A stretch of DNA of 64,000 nucleotides, from the NCBI GenBank assembly GCA_958430865.1, contig CAUDNR010004600.1, forward strand, positions 1-64,000, read 5' to 3'. The stretch comes from Entrophospora sp. SA101 (Eukaryota > Glomeromycota > Glomeromycetes > Entrophosporales > Entrophosporaceae). Positions 42,651 to 56,710 of the stretch are shown one piece after another. The notes under the pieces are model-generated. The model saw only the letters and a program-made list of their open reading frames with translations, was not told the DNA's origin and ran no database searches. Each line of letters opens with the position of its first letter. Position 1 is the first letter of the stretch. The position numbers and the translations under genes are program-made.

Positions 42651-44980
42651 ACCAGATCTAAAAAAAGTGATTAATAATTAGTAGTATAATTGTTATTACA
42701 AGAATATATAAACTAGAATTTTTGATGTTGGATTTTCTACCTATTTTCTAAAAATAATAAATTAATAATAAAATAAAATATGGTCACATTAATATTATTC
42801 TTTTCATTTTTTAGAAGGGGAGCATAAAAGTTTCTATCTAATCTTAATACTTACATTACTTTCAAATCAATTGCAATTCTGTTCAGAGATATGGAAAAAT
42901 TCAAACAGAACATGGACTGGTGTTAACTCAAAGCTGTCAAATCACAAAGGTGATGTACCACTTACAAATTTTCGTGTTGCTGTATGTACATTACTAATCC
43001 ATAATCTTTCAAAAATTTACCATTTTATCATGTTTAATAACATTTAAAGATGGAAACTGCAATTAGCTGTAATTACATTTCCATATGCCACAACTGCAAC
43101 CGCAATTCAATTTTTATGTGCTGCAACTAACTAGTCTCAATTAATTGAGGAGCCATCCTTAGTATTAGTAGGAGTCTATGCAGGTTCCGTATTCCGTACA
43201 TCTGCGCCTCTATAATAAATCATGCTCGTACAGACTGGCCCCCGCCAATCAACTTTCCAGAATTAAGTATGGAATTGAAAGTTGTACGGAATCTCTACTG
43301 ACTGCTTTAGTGTTAGTAGACCATTTGAAACTTATTTATTAATTAAATTTATTCAAGAGTTTATCCATTTTATTAATTGGTTTATTCAGTAAATGCTCAG
43401 TCATTTATCCGAGGTTATCCATTTTATTAATTACTTTATTCAGTGAAACCTCCATTTTTAATGAAAAACGGAACTATAGATTCCATGAATATGATGATAC
43501 TAATACATTTATGGAAAAAATACGGAATGTATATTTATTAATATAATAATAAACGGAAAAAACACAGAGACTAATCACGGAGTAAATTTTTTACAGGGCC
43601 TGAAAGTGGAGCAGTCGACAGTCCATGTGTTGGTTACATTTTCCAGAAAAGAACAGTTTGTCATAATTGAAAATATCATTCAGTTGGCATTCTTTAAGAA
43701 TATTTTGCAAGTCTCTTCTCATTTCTGAATAGGTGCGCTTTGTGCATCACCATGTTTAAAATATTCGCAAATTAAATATCTTTGTTTGAAATTACTTAAC
43801 CGACCAGAAGAGCCACTAAAAATCTTGATTATTTAATAAATCTGTGAATTTCGTTTAATAATAGAATCCGTAATTGTTAAATTTGCGTTCGAGAGTCTTT
43901 TCAATCCACAAAATTAATGCTTCTTCAATATTAACATACAAAGTAACAGATGGTCTTTTTAATTTTGCTTATTAGACTCCTTTGATATATCAATAACTTG
44001 GCTTGTGTTGATTCCCCAATTAAGCGAGCAGGTTGGCTTTTATTTTAAAATATTTTCTCCGCCAAAATATAAATTTTCTCTTCGCGATGTTTTAATTTTA
44101 CTAGCAGCAAAAAAACCGGTCACGTAGTGACAATAGACTAAATCAGCTGGATGCTAAGAATTAAGGAAAAGCGTGCGCGAAAAATAAAAAGACAAGAAGC
44201 CAATGGCTTCCCATTCATAGTTAGTTAATTCATACTTGGAGACGAACGATTAAACGCAACAACAAATCGTATCGCCCATGTTACATTACATTGCTTCACT
44301 GTATTATGGATTTATCACTCAAACTATAAGAATAATTTTGAATCAACAATAATAATAATAGATACAAAATTACCCGTGTAAAACAATGAAATTGAGAATA
44401 GATGCAATGGATACACAATAATAACCAACAAGTGAAACTGTTATACATTTAGCACTCAAATATTTTTTTTTTCGCAATAATACAAGAGCTTACTTCCATT
44501 TAAAAGTGGATCACAGATTATGAATCTTCCTTTTTCATCTCCAATATATCAAAATCCAACATTTAATGTGATCTTAGGATATTTGCCCAAGAAAAGTAAA
44601 AACTTGAACTGACTCCGATCTTTATAATGGAAAGGTTAAGGTAAATTTTTTGGCTTTCTTTGTTTTTCAAAGAGTCTATCTTATGTTCAAGTTCTTTGTC
44701 CTTGAAAAGTAATCATGAAATGCACATCCCACCTGATGAAGATAAATAAAATCCCAGGAAAAAAATAAAAAATTACAAATTCCGATTCCTTAAAAATTCT
44801 GGGAAAAAATTATTTTGATTTTTTCGATTTTAATAATTAATAAATAATAACAAAAATATTTATTTTATATATTAATCTATTTTCTTCTGATGATGATAAT
44901 AATAGTAATAAATAAAATAATAATTAAATGGCAAATCTATAAAACAATAAATAATGTTCAATATATTGAGATACAACAAA
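42651..44980. other. gene-poor region upstream-to-downstream of copine
   Basis: No gene supported. About 43155-43320 carries an inverted pair of TTCCGTAC / GTACGGAA motifs within TTAGTAG... flanks, suggesting another MITE. The rest has short frames and AT runs. Confidence 0.4.
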
Positions 44981-47794
<2,814 letters not shown>

Positions 47795-48529
47795 ATTTAA
47801 TTTACAAAAAATAAAATAAAAATATATATTCAAAATCGGGGTTTTTTTGTTTGAGAATTTTTTATTTAAATCTATATTAATATTTATATGTTGCAGTACA
47901 TAATTAATATACACTAAAAAAACTTGATGTAATGTGACTATCTTATTTATATATACCAAAAATGGAAGCAAGGGTTTTGGTGTACCTCGAGATGGCGTGG
48001 TAAGAGTCGTCCAAATCTTTAAGGTAGGGTGTATTTAAATCTCTTAATACAACTTTTTTTTTCGCTGCAAGTCAACTTTCTGCAATAAAAATTTTTTACG
48101 GCCATGTGTTTTGGTGATAGCCGATTCGTTCATAAAACATTTGTGTATCATGCCAATTTTGGGATAGCAACATACACACGTTAAACTTGATAAATCGGAC
48201 GCAGCAATTAATTGTTTAAAGACTTGATAATATAAATAAATGACCGACTTGTCGAGTTTACATTCTATGTTTGTTTTTTCAGGTGTTTTTTTTTGGAATA
48301 AAAAGTTGTAGAAATTTCAGTTGATGTAATTGAATAACAAGATGCTTTTTTGGGTGATCGATAAAGTAAAGGGAAAACACATACTTTTGTAATGTAACTA
48401 TTCCATGAGAAAAAGAGGTATTATTCCCGTTTTTGAATGAAGTTATCCAGATTGTGAATCAAGGTTGGGTGACGAAAAGACAAAATAAAAGTCAAGAGTC
48501 AAAATCGATTGAATTTTTTCTTTGTTCAG
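47795..48529. other. intergenic with one diverged foldback
   Basis: No gene. At 48181-48266 an arm pair TTAAACTTGATAAATCGG / CCGACTTGTCGAGTTTACA is related to the palindrome at 32454-32521. Confidence 0.45.
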
Positions 48530-48760
48530 TTAGAACAGTGCTTTCATAAAAGTTGACAAAAGAGCTTGGACATTTTGTTTTTTGTTTATTTCATTGTTTT
48601 GTTGGTTGTTAATTTCATCCAAATAAAAACGAGAAATAGAATAATGATATCCAGGACATTCACTAGCTAAATGAGCCTTGAGTTTAAAAGGTGTTCCACG
48701 ATTCCAGGTTTTTGAACAATATTTGTAAGATGCTGGGAAATGTCCTTTTACTTTTTCCAT
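48530..48760 (-). pseudogene. BED-type zinc finger of a hAT transposase, truncated
   Basis: Starts MEKVKGHFPASYKYCSKTW at 48760. A C-x2-C pair (as YKYC plus an upstream lost Cys), then FKLKAHLASECPG fits the BED finger C...H...C pattern. Typical N-terminus of hAT transposases in Rhizophagus. The frame ends after an Asn/Gln-rich linker at 48530, with no catalytic domain downstream. Confidence 0.6.
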
Positions 48761-49050
48761 ATATCAGACACAGGACATCCTGGAACTAATTCTTGATTGT
48801 TGTTCAGATATATTATCTAAATTTAATTCATATAGAAGGAATTGGTGAATTAGAATTTGACATCATGAATTTTATTATTACTCCTGAACCAAAAATGTAA
48901 ATAATTTGTTGTTATTGTTGATTTCGTCATCTTCGTCAAATTCCTCAAAGTGTAGAAATCCTATTTCGTCATCCAACATCGCAGGGAATTTTTTCTCTCC
49001 AAAGATTCATAAACGTACGTATCTTTGATTACATCTAAATTTGTACAAGT

Positions 49051-49744
49051 CAAAGCTCGTTATAGTGGACACTCGGTTCCAGACATTTTTTGTCCATTAT
49101 AAAGAAAAATCCTTTTATAGTGGACTTATTACAAATAAATTGAAAAGTCCCTTATAACGAACAAGATGAATTTTTTATTAAATAATAATGCAAATTCATG
49201 CACAACAAAATAAAACGGTCTAATGTAAGTTGTTTTGCATTTTTGATTTTAAACTATTAATTGTTTTTAATTATTGGCAACTAATTGTAAAATTATCTTA
49301 AATATTGAATCATTTTTTCTAAACTATCTGATCCTTCTTAATAACCACCATTTTCCACTTCTTCCTCTTCATCAGAATTATTAACCTCAGGATTTGGCTC
49401 CACTGCCCTAATAATTTCTTCGTCGGTTAGTTCTGTACCGGTACTTCACCACTAATGTAAAAAAAATGTTCTGCATTGATTGAATCTTGCAGATTTAATC
49501 CATCAAAAAATTCGTAAATCAATTTCTTTATTGTTAAAGAAATCAACAAGTCTTTTTTGAAAATGAAAAGTTATTTTGACACTATTAAAAAAAAAAAGAG
49601 GATACTATGTAAATTGATCTATGAAAGAAATCAACCAATCTTTTTTTAAGAAGTCCACTATAGCGAACACGTTTTATTGTAAAGGGAATTGGGAAATAAA
49701 AAAGTCCACTCCGCTATAGACAAAACCCACTATAACGAGCTTTG
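49051..49744. mobile_element. pogo/Tigger deletion derivative
   Basis: Ends CAAAGCTCGTTATAGTGGAC (49051) and the inverted CAAAGCTCGTTATAGTGGGT ending at 49744. Repeated TATAGTGGAC / GTCCACTATA motifs lie subterminally. Inside on the minus strand (about 49440-49330) a frame reads TELTDEEIIRAVEPNPEVNN then an acidic tail, like the C-terminal tail of Tigger transposases. The catalytic part is missing. Confidence 0.7.
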
Positions 49745-49991
49745 CCAAATCTTCTGTTTAGGACAAGATAGTCATGTCAAAAAATAATGAAAACTAGTTC
49801 TGAGTCCTCCAAGCTTTTTACATTGTATTTTAAAATGGTAACAAATTTTTGGGGCTCAAAACAATCAATTTTCTTTAAATATAAGTATAGATTCTAAAAT
49901 TGTTCCTCATGATGAATTACATATAAGAATAAAAAACTGGTCCAAAGGTGAAAAGGCCATACATGAAATTTTATTATTATGATGATCAACT

Positions 49992-50690
49992 ATGAGTGAA
50001 CCAAATCTTGATTCTAATGACATTGTACAAGAAATTCCCACTTTTTTGTCGCAACAACTTGGTAATAATTTATATATAGTTCAGCATCCTGTGAGACCGC
50101 ATAATAATCTTACACTGGAATCAATGCTCCTTGTGAAACATGATTTAACGGGGTTCTATAAAATTAGAATTAGGCATTCCACTTTAAACAAATTCAAAAT
50201 GGTATGATCACGAAAAGAAAAATTTTTAGTATTAGGGCTTAATGATAAAGAAGCAAAACAATATATGATAGAAATGGTGCCGAGATCAAATTGAAGGATC
50301 ATTAGATCGACAAACTTTACAATCCACAATTGTTCCTCAACAAGCCAATTAATAGATGGGCAGTTAAAGATGGTGATGATGATTTGACTAATTGATCAAT
50401 TTTATAACTAATTAACTAACTATATTCTCTTCGATTAGGCAATCTTCATTTTGTCACCTATACAATTACGTCCAGGATTAAAATATTTGGACAAAATATA
50501 CAAGAAACAAAAAATGCTATATAATAATAAAAAGGCTTAAGCTATGGAGGAGAGGATACCAATAATGAATTTGGAGGCATGAATGGAGGAAACATACAAA
50601 CAACTGATGATTTTATTATCAGATCAAGCAAAACAAAAATTACAGGAAAAGTTGAGGTTACTTCAATAACAATTAGTGAACCTTTATATG
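49992..50690 (+). pseudogene. RNA polymerase III subunit RPC37/POLR3E pseudogene
   Basis: The functional protein is a Pol III subunit (yeast Rpc37, human RPC5) acting in initiation and termination. Here ATG 49992 opens a clean N-terminus: SNDIVQEIPTFLSQQLGNN, LYIVQHPVRP. After a stop at 50205 the similarity continues in other frames, with PINRWAVKDG near 50340 and LSPIQLRPGLKYLDKI near 50450-50500, both characteristic of the family. Multiple stops and frameshifts make it non-functional. A working copy must exist elsewhere. The introns look partly lost, partly unclear. Confidence 0.65.
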
Positions 50691-50746
50691 TGTATATATT
50701 ATATACATATATCCCATTCTAAATTGTTAGCTTATAAATTATTATA

Positions 50747-51422
50747 CAGTCAGACCTCCATAAGTGCAACCCCCCTCGGGAATGAGGGACAGCATGCATT
50801 TATGGAGGGTGTGCATTTATAGAGAGAAGCAATTTCATTGGTTGCACGTTATACACAATATTTTTATTTAAAGATTTAATTAATAATAAAATAACTATCC
50901 ATTATAGTTTATTTCGATGAATTTACTTTTTTTACACTGATATATCTTTCGATTTTATTAACCAATTTTATTTGTTCTCTAGCATTTTTTTGCTGTAATA
51001 AAAATTATGGGCAAATATTCCAATAAATTACAAGCTATAAAAATAATTTCATTGTAAAAATACAAAGCAATAAATAAAATATATAATTTCATTATAAATT
51101 ACAAAGATTGTAATATAACAAAAATTTTTTGACCTTTGTTTGTTATAAAATTATGTGATGAAAGAAAATAGTAAATAACGAACAAATTTATTTTTGTTTA
51201 CACGAAGCCACGAAATCCAGTTACACGATGAATTCTATACATTGGTCACGTGGGTGAATTTATGGAGAGAGTTTTCATATGAGCGAACTGAAAAAATGCC
51301 GTGCAGTGCAGAGTATGGGTGTGCATTTATCTCTAACTTCCGAGGTTGGGAATGAGACATAGTGTGCATTTATGGAGGATGTGCATTTATCGAGGGTGCA
51401 CTTAGGGAGGGAGATCTGACTG
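50747..51422. mobile_element. Tc1/mariner-superfamily MITE with TA duplication
   Basis: Left end CAGTCAGACCTCCATAAGTG (50747), inverted right end CAGTCAGATCTCCCTCCCTA (51422), TA on both outer sides. Subterminal TGTGCATTTATGGAGG motifs are repeated at each end. No transposase. Confidence 0.8.
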
Positions 51423-52688
51423 TAAATGATTTTCAAGGAAAAAACACAAATATAGAAAAATCATCCGCAAAGAAAAATGTTTATACAATGCATAACGATT
51501 TAATGATGATGAAGAAATGAACTATTCCGGTTATGATGCAAGTCAAATAAAAATTGTTTGTGAAAATATTACAGTGAATCTTGATTTAGCGGATAGTTTG
51601 GACAATTAGGAAAAGTTTTCCAAAAATCCGTTAAACCGTAATATCCGTAATCGAGAAGGTTTTTATTAAGGTTTATTATTACTATGGAACCGTTCTTTGA
51701 ACTTTATCCGTAAAGCCGAGATTTTAATGTAAATGTACAATAATTATAACGTTTCATAAATTTATTAGACTATTTCAATGGTTGCTTCCAACTTTTTAAA
51801 TTCGTTAACGAAACAATTGAAACAATTGTTGGTGAAGTGATTGTTGACAAACCCATATTTTTTCTACGTTATCAAATTCACAATTTTAATTGGTCAATCA
51901 ACAAATTGCATGGGTTAAAATTTGTGTTCCCTCCTGTTGAAATTGAGGCTAAGTAAATTTTGTGTAACATTTTTTCATAGAATATTGTTTACAACATATC
52001 AACATATCGGATTATTGTTATTTGCATTATTTATTTTCGTTTTTTTATTAATAAATAAAAGTTCTTTACAATAAAAAGTTTAACGAACATATTACATTAA
52101 AAGAAAATCCTTCCCAAATTTGGGGATGTAATTCGAAATATTGTAACACGAAAATTATTATTACATTTCTAAGCATGAAAAGAAAATTTGAGACAAAATT
52201 TTTTTTGTGTGAATTGACTTGTGGATTTTTTTAAAATCCAATGTGTGGATTACATAATATTTCAAAATTTTTAACTTTTGAGTATAAGTGATCTGTTTTA
52301 ATGGCGTGTAACCCCCTTAATGAATAAAATGATTATCAGTATTCATACATAAATAGTTAGTTGTATGCGTTTTGTTCAAACAGCAGCAATTTCTTTTTTC
52401 TTAGAAAAAACATGTCAGGATGAGCCGATAAAAGAAGAAAATCAACAAGAGATGTTGTGGAAGTGATATGGTAAGTGTTTAAAAAAAAGAATGATAGTGG
52501 TGATTGCAATGCATCATTGTCATTCTAGTTTGCATTTATTAATTTACATGATGATAATAACTCACAATTTATGAAGTGTTTGTTTATTTAATTATGGTAA
52601 CAAATAGTAATGTATCGAAAAGAGACAAGGAAGAAGACCACAAAAAGGTATTGATTTGTAATTTTTTTTTAGTCAAACAAACATCCCT
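51423..52688. other. gene-poor region with one small MITE-like structure
   Basis: About 51585-51735 shows inverted CTTGATTTAGCGGATAGTTT / TTTATCCGTAAAGCCGAGAT ends, probably another pogo-type MITE. The rest holds no gene. Confidence 0.4.
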
Positions 52689-53407
52689 TAGGGCACTGAC
52701 ATATATTAGCTAATATCATTTTAATAGTAGTGCTTACTCCCCCACCCCCAGGTAAGACATTTTGATCATGTGTATGACAATCGTTTTGCCTTTTTAGGTA
52801 TCAACAAAGCACAAGTGAAAAAAGAATTAATTTTATTAATAAATCAAGCATTTTAAAAGCAACATTGGAGTAAATAAATTTTCCTTTATAATATATTATG
52901 ATCTCTTTGAATTTCTGGGTATGATTTAAATTGGCTATTTCTTGACAAAACAACTTATTTGGTTCTGAGTGTAATAACTCTTACTTATTTGAAAATTATA
53001 AACAATGCATCTTGCTAAAGGAAAATCTAAAGAACAAAACTCAAGGATTCTTGATGATTTCTCTCTTCTCAATCACAACAAAAGTGGCCTCTTTTTGACA
53101 AAATATATTTAAGGAAATGTATATCAGATAAAGAATGATTAATTATAGCATTTATGTATATGAGAATGTGAGAATTAATTGCCATATCATCCTGTAGACA
53201 AAAAGTGCAATACAATTTTTTGTAAATGACAATTGGCTTACATGTAGATCATTCCCAAATTAAAACACTTACATTCAAAATTATAAAAATGCAGATCTTT
53301 CACTGAAGCCATTATGATCACGTTATTTATGAGATTATGTGTGACCTAAGATTTTCTGTTATCCCCCCACCCCCTAAAATATTAGCTAATATATGTCAGC
53401 GCCCTTA
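52689..53407. mobile_element. MITE-like element with GGGCACTGACATATATTAGC ends
   Basis: Left TAGGGCACTGACATATATTA then GCTAATAT. Right, reverse-complemented, TAAGGGCGCTGACATATATT then AGCTAATAT. Next to both ends lie C-rich tracts (CCCCCACCCCC). About 720 bp without coding capacity. Confidence 0.75.
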
Positions 53408-53574
53408 CAGAAAAAATTTATGCATATTCGCGTTATCATGTGACTGATGAATTAACTGTCACATGACATATTATGTAAAAATCACTTCGCGTCATTCATG
53501 ATTCATTAAAATAATTTTTGATTTTTACACAAACATTATTTATTATATTATTTTGTTATCCTTTATATCCATAA

Positions 53575-53831
53575 ATGAAGAAAGTTAAATTAAACAACGA
53601 ACAACTTCATAAGTTTGTTTAAAAAAGCAAAATGGTTCAACAAAAATTTGGGGTAAAAATTGATCTAGCAACAATTTCCAGAACATTAAAGCGTTCATCC
53701 GAATTTTTAAGTAGTGAAACAAATCCACTACAGAAAAATCTTGTAATGTGAAATATCCCGAACTTGAACACGCGAAAAAGATTTATTCTGATTCTATGAA
53801 ACAAAGCAATATTAAAGATTTTTTTGAATAA
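53575..53831 (+). pseudogene. pogo/Tigger transposase N-terminus joined to its C-terminal PIP box
   Basis: Plus-strand pieces KKVKLNNEQLHKFV, then KMVQQKFGVKIDLATISRTL and KRSSEFLSSETNPL, correspond to the helix-turn-helix DNA-binding region of pogo-family transposases. After a stop near 53751 another frame gives PELEHAKKIYSDSMKQSNIK and DFFE, then stop. QSNIKDFF fits the PCNA-interacting (PIP) consensus Q-x-x-[IL]-x-x-F-F. The whole DDE catalytic domain is missing, so this is an internal deletion derivative. Confidence 0.6.
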
Positions 53832-54064
53832 AAAATAAAATTATTGTCATTGATCTCTCCTTTTATAGTATGAATATGCATATTTATGTTAGTGGGACTT
53901 AGTAGAAACAGGATGCATATGCACATTTATGTTATGCAAATAGTTCATGAGCCCTGATATGGGACTGAGCTACCTTTATGCAAATGAACAGATTATGCAA
54001 ATATACAGTATGCAAATAGATAGGTGCAACTGTAATACAATTGTGATGTTAAACCAATGCTATT
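53832..54064. other. intergenic, TATGCAAAT-rich
   Basis: Repeated (A)TATGCAAAT and ATGCATATGCA motifs, no gene. Confidence 0.45.
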
Positions 54065-54118
54065 GATCTCTGAAATTACCAATGTTCACTTTGTCTGGTT
54101 TTGTTGCAGCATGCCCCA
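54065..54118 (-). repeat. TIR-element right end
   Basis: The reverse complement begins TGGGGCATGCTGCAACAAAA and CCAGACAAAGTGAACATTGG, one mismatch in 38 bp from the 40751 end. It lies 170 bp before the assembly gap. Confidence 0.75.
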
Positions 54119-54284
54119 TATGAAAAAAAATTGTTACACAAATTTACTTAGTAAACATATAACAAAATTTGGAATTTTCAAAATGCTAAGGCTCCTCCAA
54201 TTTTTAGTTTAAGGAAAAACTAGCTAATAAGTTTTGAAGCTTGAGTCATGAACAATAAAACTTATTGGTTAATTCTTTTATAAT

Positions 54285-54294
54285 NNNNNNNNNN
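54285..54294. other. assembly gap (10 N)
   Basis: Ten unknown bases. Everything after it repeats 8660-18365. Confidence 1.
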
Positions 54295-54295
54295 A

Positions 54296-56272
54296 AAAGG
54301 AGGAACAGGATCAGATTATTTTTCAGAAGTTGAAAAAAATACAGTTGATTTATTAATAGCAGGTGACAGTGAAGGGTATATATATATGATTGTATATGGT
54401 ATTTATAGTTTACAGCCAATACTATTAACTCAATCAAATTTAAAAGTTTCTAAAATAATTAAAGCATCAGTTACATCTGATCTTTCCATACTTACATTAA
54501 TTTACACAACCACAACAATAACACCAAATCAAGAAAAGGAATCAGAGAAGAAAAAGCATCATCAATTGGTTGTGACTACATTTAAAACAGGATTACTCCA
54601 TACTCACAAAAATCAAATTTTAGCTTTATCACATCGGTATACATCCATCAAATTTATATCAGACTACATAAGAGAATCTCTGGATAAAGTGAAAAATAAT
54701 TATTTGACAGTGAAAACCATATATGGATCATACTTTGATAAATTTCAAAAAATTATTGATGAACATCATGATGGTGATGATGAAAATGAAAATGAGAATA
54801 AGAATGAAAATGAGAATGAGAATGAAAATAAGAATGAGAATAAGAATGAGAATAATGAAGGTAACAACAATAAAATAAAGATGGCAAAATCAAACATGTC
54901 AGGAGAATTTGTTGTATTATTAGCAACTGGTAAACCGACTAAATTATTAATGGAATTTATGGAAGTATGTTTAAAAAAAAGAGAATTGAAGGAATGGGAG
55001 AATAAAGTTAATAAAGCATTTTCAGAAATACAATCATTAATTGATCATTATATAAATACAGGATTTGAAAGGTTATTGTTGGAATTAAATTCATTAATAG
55101 GGTATAGTAAATGGCCACAAAAATTCAAGGGGTTTGGATTATCAGAAAAATTGATACAATCACGATTAATAATTGCTAGTAGCTTAACACCAAAAATAGA
55201 AGAATTTTCATTGTTTGTTGATGAGGAAAGTAACAATTTCAAGGATTTTATACATTGGTTACAATATGAGTTTGATAAAGTTACTAGCACATCATCATTA
55301 GATCAAACAACACCTGATTCGCCACCACTTGAGGCATTGAATTCAATTGATATAATTAGAGTTTCAAAATTTATAAAAGAATCTTTAAATTTAAATAAAT
55401 TGGAAAAAAATATTGACTTGTGGAAATTTATTGATGATTTGTTAAATTTTTGTGATGAATTTTCCACCTCAACTGCTCAAAACGTCACTTCTTGTATTGA
55501 ACCAAAAAATTATTTGAAACTTTTTCAAGATTTCTCAATAAATTTTGATAATGATAATGATGATGATAATAATGATGGTGATGGTGATGGTGATGATGAT
55601 GACATTGTTGAGAATAATGTTGAAGAAAAAATAAAAGATGATGATGATGATGATGATGAAATGGTTGATGATAATGATGACAATGAAAAGTTATCATCAA
55701 TTATAAGTAAAAATAGTAATAATAAACAAGTAAAAGATAATGATACTGATGAGGAAAAAGATGAAGATGATTATTACAAGGAAATTGAAAAACAAAAATT
55801 TCTTATAGATTCAATAATTTTAAAACAAGAGAATTCAATATATTTTCAATATATAATATTTTATATTTATAATTATTCATCAAAAACTAATAATAATGAT
55901 GATGATGAATCAATAATAATACCATCAGTTTTATGGATATTAAGATTTCCATTAAATAACAATAATGTAAAAGAGGAGATGGAAGAAGAAGAAAATAGCA
56001 ATAATGTTGTTGAGATAGCATACATACAATTAAAAAATCAAGAAATACAAACAGAAAATATCAAAATAGTAGATTTAAAAATATTTAATGAAGAAAAATT
56101 ACATTTAATTATTTCATCACCTGACAAAATTTTTGAAAATTTAAATATTAGTAATGCTCAAGAAGAAATCAGAGAATATCTTATAGAGATAAATTATGTT
56201 AAAGATATAAGTTTTATTAAATTACCAAAATCTTTGGATTTAATAAAATTTTCTTCAAATATTAATATTATC

Positions 56273-56303
<31 letters not shown>

Positions 56304-56710
56304 GCAACAACAGCAACAACAACAACAACAACAATAGTAATATTTTTATAGTTAATAATATTAACCTTGATAATATCAATAATGATTTTATTGCTATCAT
56401 TGATCAAATATTAATAAAATTATTAGAATCAACAAATTTCTATGAAAAAGCTTCACAATTAGTAATCAATAAATATAAATCTATCAAACAGCATAAACCT
56501 TTAAAATTTATTAGCAATAATATTAAAGGATTAATTTGTATTTTAAGTAGAAACTTGAAAAAATTTGTTATATTGGATGTTAATAATGATGAAGAAGAAG
56601 AGGAGGAACAAGGTGAAGAAAATGATGATGATGATAATAATAATAAAGAAAAAAGTGATGATGAGACTCTTGAAGAAGATGATGATTGGAAAAAAATGGC
56701 GGTTGTATGA
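54296..56710 (+). CDS. APC4: APC4, second copy, 5' end missing at the gap
   Basis: Corresponds to residues 218-1021 of the APC4 at 8010-11075, with one substitution (Asn to Asp, 54347). The WD40 N-terminus and the start codon are absent because the sequence begins at the gap. If the duplication is real this copy is a 5'-truncated gene unless the missing part lies in the unresolved gap. If it is an assembly artefact, it is the same gene. Confidence 0.85.
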
